The notes beneath the pieces were generated by a model. The model did not search any database, was not told where the DNA came from, and saw only the letters and a program-made list of their open reading frames with translations. From NCBI GenBank assembly GCA_019114265.1, contig DXFV01000043.1:1-64000 (forward strand): 64,000 nt of DNA. The letters run 5' to 3'. The stretch is from Anaerofilum faecale (lineage in GTDB: Bacteria; Bacillota; Clostridia; Oscillospirales; Ruminococcaceae). The position numbers and the translations under genes are program-made. Positions 17,562-25,065 of this stretch are shown in pieces; the first letter of the stretch is position 1, and the number at the start of each line of letters is the position of its first letter.

Positions 17562-17786
17562 TTACGCCGGCAGCGTGAGCACAAAAAATACCAGCAGCCA
17601 GAACCCGAGGAAGGACAGCGCAAATCCGCCTACCCGTGTGGCTGTGAGGTAGAACTCGGTGGGCTCCCCGCCTTTCACGGTGAACAGGTGGTCGGCCTTC
17701 CACACCCACTTCGGACAGATCAGCATCACAAGGCCGAGCACAAACAGAAGCGCCCCGCCGATCAGCAGCTCCACCATTTTTCCCAT
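17562..17786 (-). CDS. Small two-helix membrane protein, DUF6199-like
   Basis: A 74-aa protein with two hydrophobic segments (ELLIGGALLFVLGLVMLICP and VGGFALSFLGFWLLVFFVLT) around a loop containing KWVWKADHLFTVKGGEPTEF. The arrangement 'P..W......G.EPs..yl...R.gG' resembles the DUF6199 family as I remember it. Function unknown. It lies 6 bp after the 96-aa membrane gene. Confidence 0.65.
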   Translation of the reverse strand: MGKMVELLIGGALLFVLGLVMLICPKWVWKADHLFTVKGGEPTEFYLTATRVGGFALSFLGFWLLVFFVLTLPA

Positions 17787-17792
17787 CCTTTC

Positions 17793-18083
17793 CTATGCCG
17801 CAAAAGGCACGAATTCCATCCGCAGATACCCCACTGTCGCGGCAACTGCCAGCACGGCCCCAAAGCACACCGCCAGCAGCAGCCAGCGCAGCCAGGCGCG
17901 CGGGATGTGTTTTTCCAGCCCCCGCAGGTATTGGCCGGTGATAACGGTGTACAGGGCCATCAGCGGGATATACAGCAGACTGTGTTTCATCGAGAACAGG
18001 GCCGAAAGCAGCAGGTAGGCCAGCAGCGCATAGCAGATGCTCTCCACCGCAATGTCCAGCCCGGCAAGCAGTTTGTGTTTCAT
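17793..18083 (-). CDS. Small integral membrane protein
   Basis: A 96-aa protein with three hydrophobic stretches (ESICYALLAYLLLSALF, LLYIPLMALYTVITGQYL, WLLLAVCFGAVLAVAATVGY). No family recognised. Its ATG overlaps the stop of the preceding gene as ATGA, indicating translational coupling. Confidence 0.65.
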   Translation of the reverse strand: MKHKLLAGLDIAVESICYALLAYLLLSALFSMKHSLLYIPLMALYTVITGQYLRGLEKHIPRAWLRWLLLAVCFGAVLAVAATVGYLRMEFVPFAA

Positions 18084-18490
18084 GGGGTCCCCTTTCGTTT
18101 GTTGTACAGCAGCCAGAGCAGCTGGGCGGCGAGGGCGGCGGAGATGACCGCGCCGGCAAGAGAATAGAAGGCTGTGCCCAGAAACAGCGGCAGCAGCGAG
18201 GTGATGACGGCCAGCGTGTTCACCGTCAGCACGGCTTTATAGATCCCGGTGCCCGGCCGCACACACAGCCACACCGTCAGCGCCAGCAGCAGGCAGCTGA
18301 GCAGCGCCGTGAGCAGCGGCCCGAAGTTGGCGTATCCGAAGGGGGTGAGGCTGAAATAGGAGGTGGTGCGGCGGATGTATTCGATGGCGCCGTCGTCGCC
18401 CGGCTCGGCGAAGAGCAGCACCGCACTAAAGGGCATTGCCTCCAGCGCCAGCGCGGCCAGCGGGAGGATAAGAAGGCGGAGACGTTTCAT
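18080..18490 (-). CDS. Integral membrane protein
   Basis: A 136-aa protein with about four predicted membrane segments (LLILPLAALALEAMPFSAVL, LLTALLSCLLLALTVWLCV, AVLTVNTLAVITSLLPLFLG, LAGAVISAALAAQLLWLLY). No family recognised. Start chosen at the ATG after AAGGAGT. First gene of the small-membrane-protein run. Confidence 0.65.
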   Translation of the reverse strand: MKRLRLLILPLAALALEAMPFSAVLLFAEPGDDGAIEYIRRTTSYFSLTPFGYANFGPLLTALLSCLLLALTVWLCVRPGTGIYKAVLTVNTLAVITSLLPLFLGTAFYSLAGAVISAALAAQLLWLLYNKRKGTP

Positions 18491-18557
18491 TTGCAGGACT
18501 CCTTTCTGCGGTGCGGTCCTTTTCTTCAGTATAGCACATCCGCACGAACCGGCACAA

Positions 18558-18586
18558 CAAAAAAGACAGGCGGTATTCCGCCTGTC
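18558..18586 (-). terminator. Terminator of the M23 gene
   Basis: A perfect stem: 18565-18573 (GACAGGCGG) pairs with 18578-18586, followed by six T residues on the minus strand. Confidence 0.9.
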
Positions 18587-18623
18587 CTGCGAGGGGTAAA
18601 AATGATGGATCGGCGCGGCGCCG

Positions 18624-19373
18624 TCAGGGAAGATAGGGAGCGGGGTCCACATACTGGCCGTCGGCCAGCGCCTCGAAGTGGAGGTGGCTGTCGGCCACGC
18701 TCTCGCAGGGCACCTCGCCCACCAGACCCAGCGTCTGGCCGGCTTCCAGGGTATCCCCTGCGGCCACCTGCAGCGGCAGCTGCAGGCCCGCGTAGCGCAG
18801 CACGATGCCGCCGCAGTCCACCTCGACCACGCCGCCCCAGTTGCCGTCCTCCTCGGCCTTGGCAACGGTGCCGGCCATCACGCTCTTCACCTCGTCGCCC
18901 GCGGCGGCGGCCAGGTCGGCGCCGTTGTGGGTGCGCCAGTCGCCCAGCGTTTCATTGAAGATCAGTTCATCGCCGCTGTAGGCCAGCGAAGTCTGCCCAG
19001 GCACCGGCCGCACATAGGACTGCGCGGGCACATCGGCAGGCTCTTCGGGCGCGGACGAGCCGGACGACGGCGCCTGCTGCGATTGCGCCGAGGACGAGCC
19101 ACTGGAGGACGCTGCCGGCGACGGCACAGGTGTGGAAGGCACTGGCACGCTGTCGGCTTTTTGTTCCACCGGAGTATCCGGCAGATCGATGTCCAGGTCC
19201 CATTCTGCATCTCCTTCCTGCGGGGTCTGGCCCGCGTTCTCGTTCAGTTCGGTCATCATGTTTCGGATCGCCACAAAGCTGCAGGCGGCGGCCGCCAGGA
19301 TGCACCCGGCCAGCACCAGGTAAAAGCCTTTGCCGCGCAGAAACGAAACCAGCGGATTGGATCTGTTGTTCAT
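18624..19373 (-). CDS. Membrane-anchored M23 (LytM) protein, SpoIIQ-like
   Basis: A 249-aa protein: N-terminal transmembrane helix (GFYLVLAGCILAAAACSFVA, residues 16-35), a Ser/Pro/Ala-rich linker (about 60-120), and a C-terminal LytM domain. Zinc-site motifs are THNGADL near residue 158 and SHLHFEAL near 234. A single helix plus linker plus M23 domain is the layout of SpoIIQ, the forespore protein that docks SpoIIIAH during engulfment; other M23 wall hydrolases share it, so the sporulation role is inference. The gene stands alone, with its own terminator, between the two halves of the rhamnose cluster. Confidence 0.75.
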   Translation of the reverse strand: MNNRSNPLVSFLRGKGFYLVLAGCILAAAACSFVAIRNMMTELNENAGQTPQEGDAEWDLDIDLPDTPVEQKADSVPVPSTPVPSPAASSSGSSSAQSQQAPSSGSSAPEEPADVPAQSYVRPVPGQTSLAYSGDELIFNETLGDWRTHNGADLAAAAGDEVKSVMAGTVAKAEEDGNWGGVVEVDCGGIVLRYAGLQLPLQVAAGDTLEAGQTLGLVGEVPCESVADSHLHFEALADGQYVDPAPYLP

Positions 19374-19559
19374 AGCCTTTCTCCCTCTTTTTCTCAGCGC
19401 GGCACCGCCGCCGGCTGTTCTGTTTGGCTTTAGTGTGCGGCACAGCGGGGCGTTTTATTCATACATGCGCGAAAAAGGCACAGCTTTCGCAAAGGCTCTG
19501 CCTTTGCAATCCGCGATTTTTTGAAAAAAATCGAGTAAAACTTTTTCTCTGAAAGACGA

Positions 19560-19586
19560 AAAATGCCCGCACATTGCTGTGCGGGC
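19560..19586 (-). terminator. Terminator of the rfbADB operon
   Basis: GCCCGCAC (19565-19572) pairs with 19579-19586, followed by ATTTTTCG on the minus strand. Confidence 0.75.
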
Positions 19587-19615
19587 GGTGTTAGTGCGTG
19601 GGGAAAACGGTACCG

Positions 19616-19680
19616 AAAGCCTTCCCCTGGATGAGGTCGAGGCCCTCCGGCCTGCGCAAGGCGGCCGGTTTGGGGAAAGG
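19616..19680. repeat. Fragment of palindromic intergenic repeat
   Basis: It contains CCTTCCCCTGG, GATGAGGTCGAGGCC and GCGCAAGGCGGCCGG, the same blocks as the tail of copies A and B, but lacks the paired half of the CCTTCCCC stem. Confidence 0.7.
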
Positions 19681-19692
19681 CGTTTCGGTCAC

Positions 19693-20751
19693 TTATTTGT
19701 TTTTGTACATTTCTTCGTAGTATTTCTGGTAGTTGCCGCTGGTGACGTGGTTCATCCACTCCTCGTTGGCCAGATACCAGTCGATGGTCTTTACGATGCC
19801 CACCTCAAACGGGGTCTCGGGATACCAGCCCAGTTCCTCCTTGATCTTGGTGGGGTCGATGCCGTAGCGGCGGTCGTGGCCCAGGCGGTCGGCCACATAC
19901 TGGATCAGGTTCTCGCCGATGCCCTCGTCCTGCAGGCGGTCGTGCAGCTGGGCGATGATGGTCTTGACGATGAAGATGTTCGGGCGCTCGTTGTGGCCGC
20001 CCACGTTATACACCTCGCCGTCGCGGCCGCCATTGGCCACCATGTCGATGGCCTTGCAGTGGTCCTCCACATACAGCCAGTCGCGCACGTTCATACCGTC
20101 GCCGTACACCGGCAGCGGCTTGTGGTTCTTGACGTTGTTGATCATCAGGGGGATCAGCTTTTCGGGGAACTGGTAGGGGCCGTAGTTGTTGGAGCAGCGG
20201 GTGATGTTCACCGGCATGCCGTAGGTGTCGTGGAAGGCCATCACGAACATGTCGGCGCTGGCCTTGCTGGAGGAATAGGGGCTGTGGGGGCACAGCGGGG
20301 TGGTCTCCATGAAATAGCCGTCCTCGCCCAGGCTGCCGTACACCTCGTCGGTGGACACCTGCAGGTACTTCTTGCCTTCGGCCCATTTGCCGTCCTTATA
20401 CCAGGCGTTCTTGGCGCACTGCAGCAGGTTCACGGTGCCCAGCACGTTGGTCTCCACGAAGATCTCGGGGTTGGTGATGCTGCGGTCCACATGGCTCTCG
20501 GCGGCGAAGTTGATCACATAGTCGAAATCGTGCTGCTCGAACAGGCGGGTGACCAGCTCCCGGTCGCAGATGTCGCCCTGCACAAAGATGTGGCGGGGGT
20601 CGTTCTCCACGCCTTTCAGGTTCTCCAGGTTGCCGGCGTAGGTGAGCTTGTCCAGGTTCACCAGCTGGATGTCCTGGTACTTGTTCAGCATATAGTAGAC
20701 GAAGTTGGAACCGATGAAGCCGGCGCAGCCGGTGATCAGATACTTTTTCAT
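19693..20751 (-). CDS. rfbB: dTDP-glucose 4,6-dehydratase
   Basis: A 352-aa extended short-chain dehydrogenase, second step of dTDP-L-rhamnose synthesis. The NAD-binding loop TGCAGFIGSNF is at 7-17, the family block FAAESHVDRSI near 84, STDEVYGSLG near 137, and the catalytic YSSSK near 164. Length is normal. It lies last in a minus-strand operon after GT2, rfbA and rfbD. Confidence 0.95.
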   Translation of the reverse strand: MKKYLITGCAGFIGSNFVYYMLNKYQDIQLVNLDKLTYAGNLENLKGVENDPRHIFVQGDICDRELVTRLFEQHDFDYVINFAAESHVDRSITNPEIFVETNVLGTVNLLQCAKNAWYKDGKWAEGKKYLQVSTDEVYGSLGEDGYFMETTPLCPHSPYSSSKASADMFVMAFHDTYGMPVNITRCSNNYGPYQFPEKLIPLMINNVKNHKPLPVYGDGMNVRDWLYVEDHCKAIDMVANGGRDGEVYNVGGHNERPNIFIVKTIIAQLHDRLQDEGIGENLIQYVADRLGHDRRYGIDPTKIKEELGWYPETPFEVGIVKTIDWYLANEEWMNHVTSGNYQKYYEEMYKNK

Positions 20752-20793
20752 GGTTTTGTGTTCTCCTGTTGTAAAGGGGCGGGTTTGCCCGGT

Positions 20794-21696
20794 TTATTTT
20801 GCCAGATAGTTCTTCATGAAGCAGGCCAGCGCGTCCTTCCAGCCGCGCATCTCGTTGCCCACCGTGCAGGCCAGCATGCGGTTTTCCAGCGCGCTCCAGG
20901 CCGGGCGGTTGGCCGCGGCGGGGTTCTTGGCGGCATACTCGGCGCTGGTGCAGGGGGAGACGGTGGCCGGCGTGCCGGACAGGCGGATGATCTCGCAGGC
21001 GAATTCATACCAGCTGCACACGCCCTCGCCGGTGCAGTGGTAGAGGCCGTATTCCTCGCTGGCCGCCAGCTTCAGCAGATGGTGCGCCAGATCCACGGCG
21101 TTGGTGGGGTTACCGCGCTGGTCGTCCACCACCGTGAGCGCGCCGAACTTTTTGCCGGCGTTCATCATGGTGAAAACGAAGTTTTTGCCGGTGTAGCTGT
21201 ACAGCCAGGCGGTGCGCACCACAAAGCTGCGGCGGCAGAACTGGCGCACATACTCCTCGCCCAGCAGCTTGGTGGCGCCGTAGGCGCTCACCGGGTGGGT
21301 GCGGGCGGTCTCGTCCAGCGGGATGCCGCCGTTCTCTTCGCCGCTGAACACATAGTCGGTGGACACATGCACCAGCTTTGCGCCGATCTCCTCGGCGGCC
21401 ATCGCCAGATTGCGCGGTCCGATGGCGTTCACCGCAAAGGCGGCGTCGCGGTTCGTCTCGCAGCCGTCCACGTTGGTGAAGGCGGCGCTGTTGAGGATGA
21501 CGTCCGGTTTTTCCGCGCGCACGAAGGCGCGCACGGCGGCGAGGTCGGTGATGTCGAGCGCGTCCACATCCACCGCCGTCACGGCGGCGTTCTGCACGGC
21601 GTCGGGCAGGCGGCCCAGCTCGCTCTCGCCGGCGGCCAGCTGCTTCTGCAGCTCGGCGCCCAGCTGGCCGTTCGCACCGGTGATCAGAATTTTCAT
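20794..21696 (-). CDS. rfbD: dTDP-4-dehydrorhamnose reductase
   Basis: A 300-aa RmlD reductase, final step to dTDP-L-rhamnose. The cofactor loop TGANGQLGAEL is at 6-16, with STDYVFSGEENG near 112 and the catalytic YGATKLLGE near 134. It starts after AAGGAGAAGCAC and follows rfbA by 13 bp. Confidence 0.95.
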   Translation of the reverse strand: MKILITGANGQLGAELQKQLAAGESELGRLPDAVQNAAVTAVDVDALDITDLAAVRAFVRAEKPDVILNSAAFTNVDGCETNRDAAFAVNAIGPRNLAMAAEEIGAKLVHVSTDYVFSGEENGGIPLDETARTHPVSAYGATKLLGEEYVRQFCRRSFVVRTAWLYSYTGKNFVFTMMNAGKKFGALTVVDDQRGNPTNAVDLAHHLLKLAASEEYGLYHCTGEGVCSWYEFACEIIRLSGTPATVSPCTSAEYAAKNPAAANRPAWSALENRMLACTVGNEMRGWKDALACFMKNYLAK

Positions 21697-21709
21697 GTGC
21701 TTCTCCTTT

Positions 21710-22597
21710 TTAATAGCGCAGCCGGTTCTCGGCCACGTTCTTCAGGTGCTGACCGTAGGGGCTTTTGCCGTAGCGTGCGGCGCTCTCCAGCAGCTTCTCC
21801 CTGGTGATCCAGCCGTTTTTGTAGGCGATCTCCTCGGGCGCGCTGATCTTGATGCCCTGGCGCTTTTCCACCATCCGCACAAAGTCGGCGGCGTCCACCA
21901 GGCTGTCCATCGTGCCGGTGTCCAGCCAGGCAAAGCCGCGGCCCAGCAGCTGCACGTCCAGGTCGCCCGCGTTCAGATACAGCTCGTTCAGGGTGGTGAT
22001 CTCCAGCTCGCCGCGCGCGCTGGGCTTCACCTGCTTGGCCAGCTCCACCACCCGCTTGTCGTAGAAATACAGGCCGGTGATGGCGTAGTTGGATTTGGGC
22101 TTTTGGGGCTTTTCCTCCACGCTGATGACCTTGCCGCTTTCGTCGAATTCCACGATGCCGAACCGCTCGGGGTCGTTGACGTAATAGCCAAAGACGGTGG
22201 CGCGGCCGTTTTCCTCGGCGTTGTGCACGGCGGCTTTCAGGATGCGGGAGAAGCCGTTGCCGTAGAAGATGTTGTCGCCCAGCACCATGGCGCAGCAGTC
22301 GTCCCCGATGAACTCCTCGCCCAGCAGGAACGCCTGGGCCAGGCCGTCGGGGCTGGGCTGCACCTTATACGACAGGCGCAGGCCGTACTGGCTGCCGTCT
22401 CCCAGCAGGTGCTCGAAGCGGGGGGTGTCCTCGGGGGTGGAGATAATCAGGATGTCCTGGATGCCGGCCAGCATCAGGGTGGACAGAGGATAGTAGATCA
22501 TCGGCTTGTCATACACCGGCAACAGCTGCTTGGAGGTGACCATCGTCAGCGGATACAGCCGGGTACCCGCACCGCCTGCCAGAATAATGCCTTTCAT
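21710..22597 (-). CDS. rfbA: Glucose-1-phosphate thymidylyltransferase
   Basis: A 295-aa RmlA enzyme that makes dTDP-glucose from dTTP and glucose 1-phosphate. GGAGTRLYPLT at 8-18 is the nucleotide-binding signature; LPVYDKPMIYYPLSTLMLAG and VLGDNIFYG follow. It starts after AAAGGAGATCGTACT. Gene order is GT2-rfbA-rfbD-rfbB. Confidence 0.95.
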   Translation of the reverse strand: MKGIILAGGAGTRLYPLTMVTSKQLLPVYDKPMIYYPLSTLMLAGIQDILIISTPEDTPRFEHLLGDGSQYGLRLSYKVQPSPDGLAQAFLLGEEFIGDDCCAMVLGDNIFYGNGFSRILKAAVHNAEENGRATVFGYYVNDPERFGIVEFDESGKVISVEEKPQKPKSNYAITGLYFYDKRVVELAKQVKPSARGELEITTLNELYLNAGDLDVQLLGRGFAWLDTGTMDSLVDAADFVRMVEKRQGIKISAPEEIAYKNGWITREKLLESAARYGKSPYGQHLKNVAENRLRY

Positions 22598-22639
22598 AGT
22601 ACGATCTCCTTTTTCCTGCCGGAATGCATCCGGCGTTTT

Positions 22640-23425
22640 TCAGTAGAGGCGGAAGCCCCATTTTTTCCAGTATTTGAACATCGAACTCATCTGCATACAG
22701 AAGTTTTTGAATTTTTTGCGCGTCTCGCGGTGCCATGTGTGGTAGACCGTCACCTGCGGCAGATAGATCGCCCGGCCGTACTGCAGGGCCTGGCGGGTGA
22801 TGTCGGCATCCTCCACATACACGAAATAGCGCGGGTCAAACCCGCCCATCGCCTGGTACAGCTCGCTGCGCATGACAAAAAAGCATCCGCTGCAGAACTG
22901 CACGTCGGTGGGGCCGGAAAGATCCTCGTCCAGCATCAGATAGTGCCGCTCGGCCTTGCGCAGAAAGGGCAGCTCCAGCTGCCGCGCCAGCAAAGCCAGC
23001 AGGGTGGGGCAGCGCTTGGGGGTGTGCTGTTCGCGCCCGTCCGGGTACAGCAGGCGCGGCGTCACCATCGCAACGTCCGGGTGGGAGTCCATCCAGGCGC
23101 AGATGCGGGTGATGGCGTCGCAGTCCAGCGTGATATCGGGGTTGATCACCACATGATAGCGGGACAGCCCGTCCCGGTTCAGCTCGGCAAAGATGCGGTT
23201 GTGCCCCTGCCCGAAGCCGATGTTCTTTTCGCTGCACACCACCTGCACGTTTTCCGGCATGGACATCTTCTGCAGCTTTTTCCCGGCGCCGTCGGGCGAG
23301 GCATTGTCCAGCACCATCATGCGCAGCCGCACGCCGTGTGTGTGGCGGGCCACCGAATGGGCGGCCTGCGCCACTTCCGCCGCGCCGTTGTACGCTACGA
23401 TGCCGGCCGTTACCAATGTTTCCAT
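22640..23425 (-). CDS. Family 2 glycosyltransferase (rhamnosyltransferase-like)
   Basis: A 261-aa GT2 with an N-terminal GT-A fold: ETLVTAGIVAYNGAAEVAQA, MVLDNASPDGAGKKL, then HVVINPDITLDCDAI, with PDI as the DxD-like metal site. The C-terminal YFVYVEDADITRQALQYGRA followed by HTWHRETRKK is typical of rhamnosyltransferases that use dTDP-rhamnose. First gene of the rfb operon, so it probably uses the sugar made by the next three products. Confidence 0.85.
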   Translation of the reverse strand: METLVTAGIVAYNGAAEVAQAAHSVARHTHGVRLRMMVLDNASPDGAGKKLQKMSMPENVQVVCSEKNIGFGQGHNRIFAELNRDGLSRYHVVINPDITLDCDAITRICAWMDSHPDVAMVTPRLLYPDGREQHTPKRCPTLLALLARQLELPFLRKAERHYLMLDEDLSGPTDVQFCSGCFFVMRSELYQAMGGFDPRYFVYVEDADITRQALQYGRAIYLPQVTVYHTWHRETRKKFKNFCMQMSSMFKYWKKWGFRLY

Positions 23426-23460
23426 TACGATCTCCTATCCTGCATCTTATAGTCGTAGTT

Positions 23461-23490
23461 ATTTTACCATTTTTCCCCCCTCTTCCGCAA
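23461..23490 (-). promoter_or_regulatory. Promoter of the GT2-rfbADB operon
   Basis: On the minus strand, TTGCGG and TAAAAT are spaced 18 bp, with a TGG extension before the -10. About 35 bp separate the -10 from the start codon. Confidence 0.55.
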
Positions 23491-23771
23491 GCAGAGAAGC
23501 AAAAAACCTGGTGTTTTTTATCCAAAAATATCTCCCCGCCGCCCTGTGCATCCCGCAAAAGAACGCCGCTCCGCCGCTTTCCGGGCGCGCCTTCCCGCAT
23601 ACAGCCGAGCGATCAGCGGACAGGTTTGAAAAGCGGGTGGATTTTTGGGCAAAAAACGAGGACGGGATGGCAAAACCGCAAAAAATACCGGGGGAACGCA
23701 GATCGTTTTTTGTGCCGGAACACGGCGTTCTGCCATCCGGACTGCCGGCGGCGTGTTTGGGGCGCTTTCCC
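23491..23771. other. Spacer without a gene
   Basis: Several open frames cross this stretch on both strands, but none has a ribosome site plus a recognisable sequence. I see nothing functional beyond the flanking promoters. Confidence 0.4.
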
Positions 23772-23800
23772 TTGCGTTTTCGCGGAAAATGTCCTACACT
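23772..23800 (+). promoter_or_regulatory. Promoter of the DUF6951-like gene
   Basis: TTGCGT and TACACT are separated by 17 bp; the ATG is 36 bp downstream. Confidence 0.6.
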
Positions 23801-23835
23801 GTAAGCACTATCACACACCGAAAGAAGGCTTTTGT

Positions 23836-24159
23836 ATGACCAAAGTTACCGTCCGGCCGGGCGTGTGCGGGTTCGTCACCCACGTCACTGCCGAATCCGA
23901 GGACCAGATGGAGGTAAAGCTGCAGGTGGCCAGCGGCTGCGAGGCCGTGCGCAAGATGATGGCCGAGCTGGGCGACACCTTCGACGCCTACGAGCTGTGC
24001 CTGGCGAAGCCCGGCTGCGGCCCGCTGTACGAGTATGCCTCCGAGCACTTCCCGGGCCACGCGGCCTGCCCGGTGATCGGCGGCATCACCAAATGCGCCG
24101 AGGCGGAGTGCCGTCTGGCGCTGCCGGCCGACGCATCCATCACCTTCGACAGGGAATGA
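23836..24159 (+). CDS. DUF6951-like cysteine-containing protein
   Basis: A 107-aa cytosolic protein starting MTKVTVRPGVCGFVTHVTAE. It carries conserved-looking cysteines in PGVCGF, ASGCEAV, YELCLAKPGCGP, HAACPV and TKCAEAECRL. I recall nearly the same sequence in many gut anaerobes under the name DUF6951; no function is known. The cysteine spacing could hold a metal or iron-sulfur cluster, which is inference. It is a single gene with its own promoter and a very strong terminator. Confidence 0.75.
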   Translation: MTKVTVRPGVCGFVTHVTAESEDQMEVKLQVASGCEAVRKMMAELGDTFDAYELCLAKPGCGPLYEYASEHFPGHAACPVIGGITKCAEAECRLALPADASITFDRE

Positions 24160-24169
24160 TCCGCGGTAC

Positions 24170-24217
24170 AAAAAGGGCCAGTGCCCGACCAAAACCGGTC
24201 GGGCACTGGCCCTTTTT
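24170..24217. terminator. Strong bidirectional terminator
   Basis: A perfect 21-bp stem (24170-24190 with 24197-24217), flanked by A and T runs, placed between the DUF6951-like gene and the convergent pflA gene. Confidence 0.95.
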
Positions 24218-24237
24218 GCTTGTTAAAACTATGTTCT

Positions 24238-24317
24238 TGCGGGGGTTTGTGCGTGCCGGGAGCTTTCCCCTCATCCGTCGCCTGTCGGCGACAGCTTCCC
24301 CCCCCAGGGGGAAGCCT
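24238..24317. repeat. Palindromic intergenic repeat, partial copy C
   Basis: It holds the first half of copies A/B: GGGGTTTGTGCG, CTTTCCCCTCATCCGTCGCC, the GTCGCC/GGCGAC stem and CTTCCCC/GGGGGAAG. The rest is missing. Confidence 0.85.
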
Positions 24318-24347
24318 TTTCCGGCAGGCACCTGTTACCTATTTATA

Positions 24348-25061
24348 TTACCGGTCCCATAGGCCCAGCTTTTGCAGCGTTTTCTGCAATGCATCGGCCT
24401 CCAGCGCGGGGGTGCCTTCCAGCGGGAAGGGGATCCCCATCCGCCCGTATTTTTCCAGGCAGAGCGTCTTGAAGGGAAGCCACTCGATCTTTTCCAGATT
24501 GGAGAACCCGTGCGCCATCCGGTGGATGGCGGCGAGGCTCTCGGCGCTGTCGGTGACGCCGGAGATCACCACATGGCGGACCCACAGCGGGATGCCCATT
24601 TCCTCGGTCAGGCGCAGGAAGTCCAGCGTGTGGGCGAGGCTGCCGCCGCAGAACTCCCGGTACCCTTCCTCGGTGGGGGATTTCAGGTCGGCCAGCACGA
24701 GGCTGGTCTGCTCCAGCACCCGCCGGGCGGCGGCGAGATCCCCTGCGCCGGAGGTGTCCAGCGCGGTGTGCACCCCTTCGGCGCGCAGGATCGAAAACAG
24801 CGCGGCCACAAAGTCCGGCTGGCTCAGCGGTTCGCCCCCGGTGACGGTGACGCCGCCGCCGTTTTTCCAGTAGGGCCGGAAGCGCAGCGCCCGCTTTGCC
24901 AGCTCCTGCGGCGACACCGCTTCCCCTTCCCCGAAGACCCAGGTGTCGGGGTTGTGGCAGCACTTGCAGCGCAGCGGGCAGCCCTGTGTGAAGATCACAT
25001 ACCGCAGGCCCGGCCCGTCCACCGCGCCCAGGCTCTGCACCGAATGGATGCGCCCTTCCAT
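24348..25061 (-). CDS. pflA: Pyruvate formate-lyase activating enzyme
   Basis: A 237-aa radical SAM enzyme that installs the glycyl radical on PflB. The CX3CX2C cluster motif reads CPLRCKCCHNPDTW at residues 28-41, with the SAM-binding GGVTVTGGEPL near 68-78. Length is close to the usual 245. It starts 4 bp after pflB on the same strand, the typical partner arrangement. Confidence 0.95.
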   Translation of the reverse strand: MEGRIHSVQSLGAVDGPGLRYVIFTQGCPLRCKCCHNPDTWVFGEGEAVSPQELAKRALRFRPYWKNGGGVTVTGGEPLSQPDFVAALFSILRAEGVHTALDTSGAGDLAAARRVLEQTSLVLADLKSPTEEGYREFCGGSLAHTLDFLRLTEEMGIPLWVRHVVISGVTDSAESLAAIHRMAHGFSNLEKIEWLPFKTLCLEKYGRMGIPFPLEGTPALEADALQKTLQKLGLWDR

Positions 25062-25065
25062 CGGC

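Larger units (their letters stand above)
19374..19692. other. Intergenic region with terminator and repeat fragment
   Basis: No gene is seen. The region holds an inverted repeat at 19491-19509 (GCAAAGGC/GCCTTTGC), a GATTTTTT/AAAAAATC repeat, the rfbB terminator at 19560-19586, and a decayed piece of the intergenic repeat family at 19616-19680. Confidence 0.6.

Noticed and set aside
19693..23425. rfb genes as part of a mobile island
   Set aside because: Codon use and GC look like those of the flanking core genes, and no integrase or repeat ends flank them.
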